A stretch of 64,000 bases of DNA. Source: Flavobacterium sp. I3-2 (lineage in GTDB: Bacteria > Bacteroidota > Bacteroidia > Flavobacteriales > Flavobacteriaceae). Every line of letters begins with the position of its first letter. The first letter of the stretch is position 1. The translations under genes were made by a program, and so were the position numbers. Shown here in pieces: positions 35,090 to 46,200 of this stretch. The DNA lies in contig NZ_CP058306.1 of the NCBI RefSeq assembly GCF_013389595.1, positions 992,001-1,056,000 of the forward strand. The letters run 5' to 3'. The notes beneath the pieces are model-generated. The model ran no database searches, was not told where the DNA came from, and was given only the letters and a program-made list of their open reading frames with translations.

Positions 35090-38000
35090 TTAATTTTGTT
35101 CTCTAACAACCTGAATCCAACCTGTAAAGTTTTCATAAGGAGTAACTATAGTATAGAAATAGGTTCCACTTGGTAATTCAGCTCCATTATTGCTTTGTCC
35201 TTGCCATTGATTTGTATAGCCTGGACCATGAGAATAAACTTCTTTTCCATGTCGATTGAATATTTGAAGCTTCTGAACTACTAAATTTTTCAATACAAAA
35301 GTATCATTTAAACCATCTCCATTTGGTGAAATACCTTTTTGAATCAAACAATAGATATCTGTAACAACAATTTCTGCAGTCTCAACACATCCATCAGCAG
35401 TAGTAACAGTTACTGAATAAGTACCTGGTTTATCTACTGTAGCAATTGACTTATCTGATGAAATAACATTATTTGACCATTTAAATGTTGCAGTACTAAA
35501 GTTCAATGTTCCTAATATATCAGTTGCTGAAATAGTGAATATTTCATTTCTACAATATCCATCTATTAAGAAACCTATACGATCTAAAACTCTTATTTGG
35601 AAAATATGAGAATCTGAATCACCACAATTTGCTGAACTTACTGGATAATCATATTTAATATCATATAATCCAGCTTTACTAGCTTCTAAATCAATCTCAC
35701 CTGTAGCAGAATCAATAACTAATCCAGGAGTAGAACTAAACGTACCACCTAGTGTGAATCCAGGTACTAACTCTGGACTAATGCTATCTTGACCGTTTAC
35801 ACAAATAGGAGTCGGGTAAACAAAATCAACAACAGGATAAATCGTAGTTTTTAAAATTAATTCTAATTCTTCAACTCTAGCACAAACTGGTCCTGTGGCA
35901 TTAGCTACACGAACGAAAATTGTTTTTGGAGAGCTTAAATATGGTGATGGTAAAACACCAAACCCAGCATTAGCATCAATTAAATTATCATGATATGTAA
36001 CATTATAGCCTTGTTGTCCATTTAAGAATTGATTTGTAAACTCTTGCAAATCGAACAATTCTTCATTATCATTATTAAAATCACATAATGTTAAAGATTC
36101 TGGTATTTCGCCATTGAATGGACTAACAAATGTAATTTCGATATCATCTACAATTGGTTCTCCTGTTGTACATCCATCTTTATCAATATCTACAGTATAA
36201 ATACCAGACTGATTAACAGTTATACTCAATGTATTGTATATAGTAGGATCCATTAAATCACCGTCTAAATACCATTTTATAGAAGTTATATCTCCTGTAC
36301 CAACAGTTGAAATTTGAGCATTCAAAGTTGTTTCAGTTCCACAAATAACTCTATCTGGTCCTAATTTAACTTCACAAAGGAAATTACAATCTGTGTTACC
36401 AGCGCCAGGAGCCGTAGCGTTTGTTTGAACAAATTTGATCTTACCTTGAGCACCATTAAAGTTCGTAATCAAAATTGCATATACTTGACCTGGCTGAGCG
36501 TTAGGAATATTAAAATTTTCTACAGCAGCAGCAGAATAACTACATCCTACAATTTTTGAATTAGGATTAGGTGAACCTGGCGCGATTATAATATCTTCAC
36601 AAGCCTGAGCTAAACTATTAAATGGTCCAAAAGCAATATAATCGACATCTAAAGTAGTACCAACAGGTTGACCTTGAGCATTAAACAATGTATTCTGAAC
36701 AATTTGGAAATTTAAAGGTCCTGCTTGATCAACTTGCATAAAATACCATACAGGATTTGGAGTTGTTCCTAAACAATGGAAATTTCCATTTGTTAAATTC
36801 GGCACATTTTGCGCATTGTAAACATTATCAAATAAAATACCTTCAGGTCCAGCACAGAAAGGATTAGCACTTGCAACAGGACTAGATCCTGCATAAAAAT
36901 TATTACTTACCCATTCTGAATTTCCATTTTCTCCTCCACAAATCGCACGAACCCAAATAGTATAATCTGTTCCTAGAGTTAAACCAGAATGAGTTGCCTC
37001 AGGCATTGTAACCACGTTTCCTGTAGAAGGTGTAGGAGCATCTAATGGAAGTACAAGATATTCCCACATAGTTTCCGTTCCACGAGGTGTCCACGATAAA
37101 TTAATTATTGAAGCATCAGCACAAGAAACTTCACCTTCAATATCTGTTGGTGCTTTACATGTTAAAGCTTTAAATGTAATATTATCGACTGAAGCAGGAC
37201 CTTGATTACCAGTCACATCATTATTTACCCATTCGAATACTAATTTCACAGTCTGACCTGTTAAATTAGCAGGTATAGCTATCTCAAAATCTTTAGCTTG
37301 ATAACTTACAGTAGGATTTACTGCACCAAGTGGATAAGCTCCGTTTGTAGGATTTTGTATGATTTGAGCACCTGGAACTAAATTATAAGTTGAAGGTACA
37401 AGCCAAACTTTCATAAAATCAATATTAGCCTGCCCAAAATATTTATAAACAAAATTTAAATTATAAGTTGCAGCTCCTGCAGGTATTGCTAAATCTCTAT
37501 AAGCATGCACAACCGAAGCGGATGTAATATTATAGTTATAATCATTTTCGTTACTAGAAATATATAAAGATTTAGTTGGAGAAAACGACACTGAAGTTCC
37601 AACCATCCATTTATTAACTTGAGTTCCATTACTTAATCCGAACACAAAACTATTTGAATCAAATTTTTCAGTGTAAGGCAATGTAGCAGGAATTTGAGTT
37701 GTTGTAAATATTTGTGGGCCTACCCAGAAACTATTTCCATCACCAGAACCACAATTACTTCTAACCCAGAAATAATACTGAGTTGCTGTACTTAAATTTT
37801 GAAGTAAAACAGAAGTAGCAGTTGTATTTCCAGATGGTGCAGTTGCAGCAGTTGGATAAACATTTGAGGTAGAATAATAATAGTCATAAGAAGCTATATT
37901 AGTCGATGTAGGTGCTGTCCAACTTAAAGTTGCATCATTCTGATTTACTGTATTAGTAACAATATTTGAAGGTGCAACACAAGTAATAACATTAATATTA

Positions 38001-40171
38001 ATATTATCAACTGCAGCAGGAGGTTGTGTACCTGTATTGTTATTGTTTACCCATTCGAAAACAATTCTTCTATTTGCTCCCGCAAATGCCGAAACATTAA
38101 TAACATTATTATATGTTACCCAGTTTGGAACTTCGCTATAATTAGTTAATCCAATTTGAGTACCACCTGAATTTACAGCAGTTATATTCACACCTGGAGT
38201 CGGAATAAAAGTAGTTGGAACTAGCCAAACTCGCATTCTATCTAAAACTCCTTGTCCCATACCTTTAAAATCAAACTGTAAATTTATTTCAGTTGTTCCT
38301 GCAGGGATTGCAAAATCTCTAAAAGCAGAAGTAGATGAAGTTTGAGTTATAGTATATTCATTATTTTGATTATTATTTGTAATATACAAACTATTATTTC
38401 CTGCATTAGCAACTCCATTACCAACCATCCAATAATTCGGCTGGTTCGTTAAACTAAATTGGAAACCATGATTTCCACTTTCAAAACCTTGACTATAAGG
38501 TAACTGAACTGGCACTTGATTTATATGAGCTACTACAAATCCAATCCAAACACTTTTCCCATTAGTTCCACAGTTACTTCTAACCCAAATATAATTACTG
38601 CTACCTGGAGCTAAGCCAGTAACGTTAGCAGAATTCGTTGTAGATGTTCCTGTTGGTGTAGTTGTATCAGTAGGTGGTGTTGTATTTTGAGAAACATAGT
38701 AATCATAAGATGCAGGTGGAAAAGCTGGAGCAGTCCATGAAATTTGAGCTGATTGCGCCCCAACAGTTCCTAAAACTAAATTTGTAGGTGCTGTACAAGG
38801 AATTACACTAATATTGATATTATCAACCGAAGCTGGAGGTTGAGTTCCTGCACTATTATTATTTCTCCATTCAAAAACAAATCTACGAGTTGTACCAGCA
38901 TATGCAGAAACGTTCACAATGAAAGAACGGTTCGTATAGTTTGGAGTTAAATTCATTACTCCACCAATTTGAACTCCATTTGCATTTACTATTTGAGTTC
39001 CAGCAGTAGGAAGAAAAGTTGTAGGCACAGACCAAAGACTCATGAAATCTAAGGTTGTTTGACCTTCACCTCTATAATCGAAAGTAAATAATATTTCATT
39101 TGTATTTGGAGGTATTATAACATCTCTATAAGTATGAGTTGTTGAATTTGTACCTATTGTATATATATTTGCTGCTCCATCGTTATTAGAAATATACATA
39201 GATTTAGCTCCTCCGTTCTGTGTTGCACTACCTACAAACCATTTATTTGGTTGTGTTCCATTAGTAAATCTCCAACCATGGAAAGCTTCAAAGTTTTCAA
39301 CATAAGGAAGTGGAGCCGGAAGTGGATTTGTATCAAATTCAAATGGACCTATCCAATCACCAAAAACATTGTTTATACAAGTAGAACGAACATAATACTT
39401 ATAAGTAGTGTTTGGCAAAAGCCCAGTCATTATTTGAGTTGTAGTTGTAGTTGAATTTGTATAAGTTGGAACCCCAGTTGGAGTTGCTGTTGCTAATACA
39501 ACTTCTGTTTGAAAATTTGTAGCTCCACCTGGGTTTAACCATGTTGCTGTCCCTCCATTTTCAGATAAATTGGTTACACCTAAATTTGTAGCATCTGGAC
39601 AATCTTCAAATACAAGAATATCATCTAAATTCCAAGTTTTTCCTTGTCCTTGATTTACCATAACAAAAGCAATGTAAATATTCTGTCCAGCATAAGGTAA
39701 CAAACTTAACTCTTGAAATCCATAAGCACCTCCAACAGAACTAATCGGATTGGTAGCGCCACTATTAAAATCTTGAAAAGATGCAATAGTTGTAAAACTC
39801 GTTAAATTTGTATTTGTTGTTGAAACCCTAACTTCTAATCTACTATTTCTAGTCGGTCCAGCAGGAGATGCTTTTCCATAGAAAGACAATTTAGGATTTA
39901 AAATGCCCGTTAAGTTGGTTGCAGAAGTTATAACCCAATCTTGTATTGGCGCCGATGCCGTCGCAGTTTCTGGAGCTACCATTAAACTCGATGTACCAGA
40001 GTTAGCCAAAGCAGCAGTATTATTAACATACCATGGGCTGTTGACTCCAACTCCATTATGTGTAATAATCCAGCCTGCAGGAACACCAGTTTCAAAACCA
40101 GTGCTGATAATTTGGCTATAACCTACCAATGTACAGAACATTAGTAATATTAAGCTAGTAATTTTTTTCAT
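35090..40171 (-). CDS. Giant cell-surface adhesin with type B T9SS sorting domain (1693 residues)
   Basis: It has signal peptide MKKITSLILLMFCTLVGYSQ, then a choice-of-anchor J (MAM-like) domain to about 190 and a fibronectin-III-like domain. Three tandem modules start near residues 287, 557 and 832, each about 270 residues (a MAM-like lobe opening LPY.E.F and containing FEWRNNN or FEWVNNN, plus a Fn3 lobe ending WVRSNCG). Another Fn3 domain, Ig/PKD-like parts and a C-terminal gliding-motility-type (type B) sorting domain from about 1607 follow (QKGISPNGDGLNDTF, LQIFNRHGKEVYSHG). It is exported by the T9SS and kept on the surface. The PorP/SprF and PorE-like genes follow directly. Confidence 0.9.
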   Translation of the reverse strand: MKKITSLILLMFCTLVGYSQIISTGFETGVPAGWIITHNGVGVNSPWYVNNTAALANSGTSSLMVAPETATASAPIQDWVITSATNLTGILNPKLSFYGKASPAGPTRNSRLEVRVSTTNTNLTSFTTIASFQDFNSGATNPISSVGGAYGFQELSLLPYAGQNIYIAFVMVNQGQGKTWNLDDILVFEDCPDATNLGVTNLSENGGTATWLNPGGATNFQTEVVLATATPTGVPTYTNSTTTTTQIMTGLLPNTTYKYYVRSTCINNVFGDWIGPFEFDTNPLPAPLPYVENFEAFHGWRFTNGTQPNKWFVGSATQNGGAKSMYISNNDGAANIYTIGTNSTTHTYRDVIIPPNTNEILFTFDYRGEGQTTLDFMSLWSVPTTFLPTAGTQIVNANGVQIGGVMNLTPNYTNRSFIVNVSAYAGTTRRFVFEWRNNNSAGTQPPASVDNINISVIPCTAPTNLVLGTVGAQSAQISWTAPAFPPASYDYYVSQNTTPPTDTTTPTGTSTTNSANVTGLAPGSSNYIWVRSNCGTNGKSVWIGFVVAHINQVPVQLPYSQGFESGNHGFQFSLTNQPNYWMVGNGVANAGNNSLYITNNNQNNEYTITQTSSTSAFRDFAIPAGTTEINLQFDFKGMGQGVLDRMRVWLVPTTFIPTPGVNITAVNSGGTQIGLTNYSEVPNWVTYNNVINVSAFAGANRRIVFEWVNNNNTGTQPPAAVDNININVITCVAPSNIVTNTVNQNDATLSWTAPTSTNIASYDYYYSTSNVYPTAATAPSGNTTATSVLLQNLSTATQYYFWVRSNCGSGDGNSFWVGPQIFTTTQIPATLPYTEKFDSNSFVFGLSNGTQVNKWMVGTSVSFSPTKSLYISSNENDYNYNITSASVVHAYRDLAIPAGAATYNLNFVYKYFGQANIDFMKVWLVPSTYNLVPGAQIIQNPTNGAYPLGAVNPTVSYQAKDFEIAIPANLTGQTVKLVFEWVNNDVTGNQGPASVDNITFKALTCKAPTDIEGEVSCADASIINLSWTPRGTETMWEYLVLPLDAPTPSTGNVVTMPEATHSGLTLGTDYTIWVRAICGGENGNSEWVSNNFYAGSSPVASANPFCAGPEGILFDNVYNAQNVPNLTNGNFHCLGTTPNPVWYFMQVDQAGPLNFQIVQNTLFNAQGQPVGTTLDVDYIAFGPFNSLAQACEDIIIAPGSPNPNSKIVGCSYSAAAVENFNIPNAQPGQVYAILITNFNGAQGKIKFVQTNATAPGAGNTDCNFLCEVKLGPDRVICGTETTLNAQISTVGTGDITSIKWYLDGDLMDPTIYNTLSITVNQSGIYTVDIDKDGCTTGEPIVDDIEITFVSPFNGEIPESLTLCDFNNDNEELFDLQEFTNQFLNGQQGYNVTYHDNLIDANAGFGVLPSPYLSSPKTIFVRVANATGPVCARVEELELILKTTIYPVVDFVYPTPICVNGQDSISPELVPGFTLGGTFSSTPGLVIDSATGEIDLEASKAGLYDIKYDYPVSSANCGDSDSHIFQIRVLDRIGFLIDGYCRNEIFTISATDILGTLNFSTATFKWSNNVISSDKSIATVDKPGTYSVTVTTADGCVETAEIVVTDIYCLIQKGISPNGDGLNDTFVLKNLVVQKLQIFNRHGKEVYSHGPGYTNQWQGQSNNGAELPSGTYFYTIVTPYENFTGWIQVVREQN

Positions 40172-40200
40172 AGAAAAAATATTAAATTATGAGACTATTA

Positions 40201-40208
40201 CAAATATA
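40201..40208 (-). promoter_or_regulatory. -7 promoter box of the 1693-residue adhesin
   Basis: TATATTTG matches TAnnTTTG, about 30 bases before the ATG. A TTG lies 15 bases upstream of it (40226-40224), slightly short of the usual spacing. Confidence 0.5.
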
Positions 40209-40268
40209 TCATAATTAAACAAACAATAATCTTATTTTAACACAGAAATTCATTTTTTTTTAAAAAAC

Positions 40269-40302
40269 AAAAAAAGCCCAACAAAAAAACATGTTGAGCT
40301 TT
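40269..40302 (-). terminator. Terminator after PorE-like gene, copy B
   Basis: The same 11-bp stem as copy A (40302-40292 with 40283-40273), then a T7 run on the minus strand. It separates this cassette from the 1693-residue adhesin cassette downstream. Confidence 0.82.
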
Positions 40303-40326
40303 CTCCAAATTAAATATAAATCTATG

Positions 40327-42225
40327 CTATTTCTGTGTGATAATAAACTCTGATCTGCGGTTAGTTGCATCTTCTTCTGGCGTACAATTTTCGCCACAAT
40401 CTATTTTTGGTTGACTCTCGCCATATCCTTGTGCTTCTAATCGATCTCCGCTTATGCCTTGTGATTTCACATATTGTAAGGTTGACATTGCGCGACGTTC
40501 TGATAATTTCAAATTGTATGCATCACTTCCCTTGCTATCGGTATGCGATTCGATTTTGATTTTCATGTTTGGATTTCTTTCTAAAATCTGAACTAATTTA
40601 TTCAACTCGAAGGCTCCTTGTTGGGTGATGTTTGATTTATCAAATTCAAAGAAAATATCATCTAATACAATTTTATCTACAATAACTATTAATTCTATCG
40701 GACGTAAATTAACTTCTACAGGTTGTTTTCCACCTTTCCATTTAGCTAATTCTATATCTTTTCCTTCGTAATCTGCTTTAGTTACTTTTAATGAATAGCT
40801 TCGATTACAATCTACTTCATATCTTACGATTCCGTAATTATCGGTATATCGTGTTTCGATTGGATTGTTGTCGTGATCAAATATCGTTATTTGTGCATCT
40901 TTTAATAATTCGCCTGTTTTTGAGTTTTTTACGGTCGTTATTATTTCGGTTAAACAAATTGGTTTTACACGGTAAATATCATCACGTCCAACACGATTTG
41001 TTGATAAAAATCCGATCCCTTTATTTGGATAAAAAGACATTGCAAAATCATCTTTAGGTGTATTCACCGGATCTCCTAAGTTTCTAGCTTCTGAACCTGG
41101 TGTTTCTAAATCTAACGAATAAACATCTAATCCTCCAAATCCTTTTCTTGAATCTGATGCAAAATATAGTTTGTTATTTATGCTATCTATAAATGGAAAA
41201 GATTCTCTTCCTTCGGTATTTACTCGTTCACCTAAATTCACTGGTTCTCCGTAGCTACCATCTTCATTTATCGAAACTTTCCAAATATCCATTCCTCCAA
41301 ATCCTCCTGGCATATCTGAAGCGAAATACAATGTCTTTCCGTCTCCACTTATACTTGGATTACTTACCATATATTCGGCACTATTGAAAGATACAGGTTG
41401 GACATCCTTCCATTTCTTTCCATCAAATTTTGCGCGATACAAGCTTACTTTTCCTTCTTTTAAACGTTGTGCTACGTTTTTCGTAAACTTTCTTGAACGA
41501 AAACTTTCACTTGAAAAATACATGGTTTGTCCATCTGCCGTGATACTCACTGGACCGTCGTGTAATTTTGAATTCAATTCTGTTACTTGAGCGATATCTT
41601 TAAACTTCCCTTCTTCTGGGTCATATTTTGCCGAATAAATATCTAAATAAGGTTGTTCATTCCAGCCATATTTCTTTTTGCTCTCTGTACGTGCACTTGT
41701 AAAATAAAACGTGTTATCTTCGGTTAAGATTCCTGCAAAATCTGAATATTTCAAATCATTCATTCCACTGTCTTCGTATGTAAACAAAGCTTCTTGGCTA
41801 CGTAATTGTGGTATATAATTTGGATCGGATAAGAAATCTTTTGAGCGTTGATCATCTGGTTTTAACTCAGCATATTTCTTCATTACATCATTCGAAGCTT
41901 CATAGCGACCACTCGCTTTTAGCATCTGAGCATAACGGTAATAAATTTCAGCATCTAAATTTGGATTTGCTTCGATTGCTTTTCCATACCATTTAGCTGC
42001 TTCAACTGTATTAAACATATTATAGTAGCATTCTGCTAATTGCAAATTGATGTAATTATCTGTCTTTACTCCTTTGGTTAATTTATGATAATGGTTAGCA
42101 GCGTCCGAAAATTCGAATCTATTGAATAATTTGTCAGCTAATTGTAAACGTTCTTCTGGTGTATCTTGTCCGTAACTAAGACCGATACTACCTAGTAATA
42201 ATAAACTTATGTATAGTTTTTTCAT
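40327..42225 (-). CDS. PorE-like OmpA family protein of the T9SS, copy B
   Basis: A 632-residue protein identical to the product of 32188-34086: signal peptide, TPR helices, PD40-type propeller, regulatory-like domain and C-terminal OmpA domain. It follows PorP/SprF copy B by 23 bp and forms the third gene of the 1497-residue adhesin cassette. Because the two copies cannot differ in function at the protein level, any specialisation must come from expression or from the adhesin encoded upstream. Confidence 0.88.
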   Translation of the reverse strand: MKKLYISLLLLGSIGLSYGQDTPEERLQLADKLFNRFEFSDAANHYHKLTKGVKTDNYINLQLAECYYNMFNTVEAAKWYGKAIEANPNLDAEIYYRYAQMLKASGRYEASNDVMKKYAELKPDDQRSKDFLSDPNYIPQLRSQEALFTYEDSGMNDLKYSDFAGILTEDNTFYFTSARTESKKKYGWNEQPYLDIYSAKYDPEEGKFKDIAQVTELNSKLHDGPVSITADGQTMYFSSESFRSRKFTKNVAQRLKEGKVSLYRAKFDGKKWKDVQPVSFNSAEYMVSNPSISGDGKTLYFASDMPGGFGGMDIWKVSINEDGSYGEPVNLGERVNTEGRESFPFIDSINNKLYFASDSRKGFGGLDVYSLDLETPGSEARNLGDPVNTPKDDFAMSFYPNKGIGFLSTNRVGRDDIYRVKPICLTEIITTVKNSKTGELLKDAQITIFDHDNNPIETRYTDNYGIVRYEVDCNRSYSLKVTKADYEGKDIELAKWKGGKQPVEVNLRPIELIVIVDKIVLDDIFFEFDKSNITQQGAFELNKLVQILERNPNMKIKIESHTDSKGSDAYNLKLSERRAMSTLQYVKSQGISGDRLEAQGYGESQPKIDCGENCTPEEDATNRRSEFIITQK

Positions 42226-42248
42226 TAAATTTAGTTTTGTTGTCGGTT

Positions 42249-43169
42249 TTAGAAATATCGTGGTGAACTTGATACTCGTTTTTTGAAATAAATATCAAAT
42301 AATAATATAATTTCATGAGATGAGCTTGCAGCGGTTTTCAAATCTGAGGTTACATAATCATATGAATATCCTATTCGTAAATTTGGAAGTACGGCATAAT
42401 TTATCATCGCTCCAAATGAATCTTCTAAACGGTAGGTTAAACCAAACTCTAATTTCTTTGCATACAAGGCATTCGCTGAAACATCAACAGATAGTGGTGC
42501 ACCTGCAGCCATCTTTAACATCGTTGATGGTTTGAATTTCCAATTTTCATTCAAATCAAATACATACCCTCCTGTTAAAAACATATGCATAACATCACTT
42601 CCGAATTTACGATTGTTTTTTTCTACATAAGTGTTTTGAAGAAAATTAGGTACACTAAACCCTACATAGTATTTATCTGTATAGTAAAAGGCTCCTGCTC
42701 CAACGTTAAAAAAACTTTGGCTCGTATTTTCTGCAAACGCAGGGTCATTAGCATCGGGTACATGTCCGTTGATTTCACTGAAAAAATCGGATTGTTGCAT
42801 CGTCATACCCGCTTTTAACCCTAAAGCCAAATTATGCCCTGGTTGTAGCTTTAAGGTATATGAGAAATCAGCATAAACATTGTTCTCTGAAACTGGTCCA
42901 ATTTTATCTGAAATTACTGATAATCCCAATCCTACTTTTTTTCCAACACGACCGTTTCCAAAGAAAGTTGTTGTCTTTGGAGCACCTTCTAATCCTGACC
43001 ATTGTTCACGGTGTAAAAGTCCTAATGATAATCCTTCGCGTGATCCTGCATATGCCGGATTTATCACACTTTGATTATACATATATTGTGTATAATGTGG
43101 ATCTTGCTGTGCTGATAATTCTGAAAGCCCTAACAAAGCTAATAATGCACTTATGTATATTTTCTTCAT
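42249..43169 (-). CDS. PorP/SprF family T9SS outer-membrane protein, copy B
   Basis: A 306-residue beta-barrel protein identical to the product of 34110-35030. It lies 59 bp after the 1497-residue adhesin, with the same intervening hairpin. That two quite different adhesins share one identical partner suggests the partner recognises the conserved type B sorting domain rather than the variable adhesive part. Confidence 0.93.
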   Translation of the reverse strand: MKKIYISALLALLGLSELSAQQDPHYTQYMYNQSVINPAYAGSREGLSLGLLHREQWSGLEGAPKTTTFFGNGRVGKKVGLGLSVISDKIGPVSENNVYADFSYTLKLQPGHNLALGLKAGMTMQQSDFFSEINGHVPDANDPAFAENTSQSFFNVGAGAFYYTDKYYVGFSVPNFLQNTYVEKNNRKFGSDVMHMFLTGGYVFDLNENWKFKPSTMLKMAAGAPLSVDVSANALYAKKLEFGLTYRLEDSFGAMINYAVLPNLRIGYSYDYVTSDLKTAASSSHEIILLFDIYFKKRVSSSPRYF

Positions 43170-43185
43170 AAAGTTAATAATTAAA

Positions 43186-43213
43186 CCAACTGAAAACTCA
43201 CGCTTTCAGTTGG
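43186..43213 (-). promoter_or_regulatory. Hairpin between adhesin and PorP/SprF genes, copy B
   Basis: The same 10-bp stem as copy A (CCAACTGAAA with TTTCAGTTGG), with loop ACTCACGC where copy A has ACTAACGC. Confidence 0.6.
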
Positions 43214-43228
43214 CTAATAGTTAAGTTC

Positions 43229-46200
43229 TTAATTTTGTTCTTGTACTAATTGAACCCAACCTGTTAAGGATTCAAATGGTGTTATAATAGTATAGAAATA
43301 TGTTCCGCTCGGCAGTAGTTTACCACTATTATTTTGTCCTTGCCATTGATTTGTATAGCCTGGACCGTGAGAATAAACTTCTTCGCCATAACGATTGAAT
43401 ATTTGCAGCTTTGTTATATTAAAGAATGATAAATCAAATCTATCATTTAAACCGTCTCCATTTGGTGAAACACCTTTTGGTATAGAACAATTTAAAACCT
43501 CAACATTAAAACTAGTTTCATCAAAACAAATATCTTTTTGACTTAATATATATATCTTATGAACACCGATAGCAAGATAAGAATTTTCTTTTAAGTTTTC
43601 ACCAGTTCCGTTAGGACCAGTAAAATATTTTTGCCCTTCTGGTAAAGTTGGTAATTGATAAGAGGTACAAACAATAACATCTTCAATAAACATTGGTTCA
43701 TCTGCAGTAATATATTCAACAGGAAAACTCATAACTTCTTCGCATCCAGATATCAAATTTTTAACTTTTATATAAATTTGATAAGCTCGATCAGCATTAA
43801 ATGTTTGAGGATTTGTAATCACATTTGTATTGTCATTTAAGTCAGAAACTGAAGGATAATACTGAAATGAAAAATCTGACGCAGGAATTCCATTCAACAT
43901 TACGGCTTCGTTAACTGTTAAGTCAATTATTTTATTCCCATTATGACAAACTTTTAATAATTCTGGCTCTGCAAAATCATCTATAAATATTGGATAAATT
44001 TCAACTAAAATACTATCTGAAACCGCGCAACTTGAACCTATATAAGTAGCTTCAATTGTATAAACACCAGACTCTGTAACAACTAAAACTGGGTTGGTTG
44101 CTCCTGGTATAGGATCACCATCTTTTAGCCACTGAACGGTATATTGATCTAAATCTACACCTGAATCTAATTCGTAACTTTGAGCAGCACATAAAGCATT
44201 ATTTTCTTCAACTGTTAAATCGGTACCTAAATCAATTGTCCCAAATTGGAAACTTCCTCCTTCAATAAATACAGCAGAATCGTGACTTCCATCGTTATAA
44301 TCAGCAATTGCTAACTTAATATGATATGTATTTCCTGGCACAACTACAGATTGTGCAACCATAGAAACTGTTTGTCCATGGAAATTTATCGGTGCCCCTA
44401 ATGAAGCTGCATCATCTCCTCCTTCAAAATATCTATCAAAATATTGAACATTAGAAGATGTACAAGTTGTCGGTGCACCTGGCGGATTATATTGCGCATC
44501 GCGCACTGTATAAACAGAAATAGGAATATTGGTATTTGGTACGACAGCAATATTTGTAGTAACACCTGTTGCTAAATCAGTTAATAAAAATATAAATATA
44601 TCTGAGAATTGACATTGAAAACCTCCATATTCTTCTGAAGCAAATAAGAAATTAAAACTCATCTGATTTGTAATCGCTTTAAAATCAAACTCTAGCACAG
44701 ATGCATTATTAGAAGTCCCTGTCAATCCTTGAGATTGCAAAAAGGCATTCAAACTAGCATCTCCACCTGAATTTCCTTGAGCTTGAGCAAATGCTAATTT
44801 TGGACCTGGAGCATTTAAAACATTTCCAGAAGAAAGTATAATTCCATCATCATAAGTAAAAGAAGAGTTATTCTTTTCAAAATATCCAATTCCCATTGTA
44901 TTTGAACCTGTACTCCAAGTAATATTATCGACTTCAGCACAAGGATTATTGATTAAAATATCTGTTACTAATTGCGGAACAGTATATTGTGTATTACTTG
45001 TTCTAATTGGTGGTAATGGTGATAAAACACAAACACTGTATGTAGTAACCGCAGGAACAGTTAAAGAATAAACCTTAACATAATAAGTTGTTCCTGGCAT
45101 TAAATTATTGTAAGTAACAATAGAATTAGCATTGGTAAAGGTATTACATTCCATTTGATTTAATCCACCTCCGCATTGTCCCGAATACAAAACAGTATAT
45201 AAAGTTGTTACATTACCAACAATATTACTTAAGCTTAAAATATGTACTGATTGTGTCGCTGTAAACTGGAACCACACATCATTATTGGAAGTACCTGAAC
45301 ATACAGTACCTAAATTTGAATTTGTTGCACCAATCAAACTACCATCTACACTAACCACACAATCAGTATCTGGATTTACAGGTACTTGGACAGCTGTTGT
45401 ACATTCGTCATTTGGTGCTTTGGTAAAACCTGACCCCGCAATTGACCAAGTACTTTGATTGGTACCAGAACAATTTGATCTAACATAAACATCATATAAA
45501 GTTCCTGAAGGCAATGTTGGTGTTGTAAATGGTTTTGTAGTTGTATTAAAAACCGTTAATCCAGTCGTATTTCCAGTAAATGGTATACCAGCTGGAACTA
45601 AAACTACATCCCATGAAGCCACAGTTCCAAATTGTTGCCAATCTAAAACCATATTTGTAGCCGTAGATGAAGTATTTACAACATCATAAGGTTCTGGACA
45701 AGATGGTACAGGTTCAACAACAACATCATCAATGAAAATTCTAGATACTCCATTAGATTGAACATGCCAAGAAATAGCACCAGTTCCTACAAAATTTGGT
45801 AAATAAACAATTTTTTCTTTGTAAGTTGTGTTTGAATATCCTGCATCAGCAAGTAAAACGGTAGTGAAATCAGAATTACTTACACCTCCATTTTGCGACA
45901 TCTTAATTGCAAAATTCTGAGGAGTAGTTCCTGAACTTAATTTGTATTTATAACGTAAGCGATATTGTCCATTAAAATTAAAAACAGGAGAAACTAAAAA
46001 ATCATCATTTGGTAAAGTTCCTGAACCTATTGCATTTAATGACGCTGACTGATTTCCTTCAAAAGGAGTTAATGTATAATTCAAATCCCATAAACGTGTA
46101 TCGTTATTAGCATTAATTACATTCCAACAAATTTCTGACAACGAAGTAGAATTAAATCCTTCAGAAAACGGCAAATTTAATGGAGCACATAGTGTATTAA

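Larger units (their letters stand above)
32130..35102. repeat. 2,973-bp direct duplication, copy A (PorE-like + PorP/SprF)
   Basis: This block recurs at 40269-43241 in the same orientation, with a constant offset of 8,139 bases. The encoded proteins are identical, the flanking non-coding parts agree, and the only difference I found is base 35060 (A) against 43199 (C), in the loop of a hairpin. It runs from the A/T-run of the terminator to the last codons of the upstream adhesin. No insertion sequence or terminal repeat flanks it. Confidence 0.93.
40269..43241. repeat. 2,973-bp direct duplication, copy B
   Basis: The second copy of the block at 32130-35102, in the same orientation. Identity ends at the left in an A-run (7 A here against 9 in copy A). 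At the right it ends four codons before the end of the 1497-residue adhesin gene, where the two adhesins' sorting domains diverge. Confidence 0.93.

Noticed and set aside
32100..43300. Insertion sequence or composite transposon as the cause of the duplicated block
   Set aside because: No transposase, terminal inverted repeats or target-site duplication could be seen at either end of the two copies.
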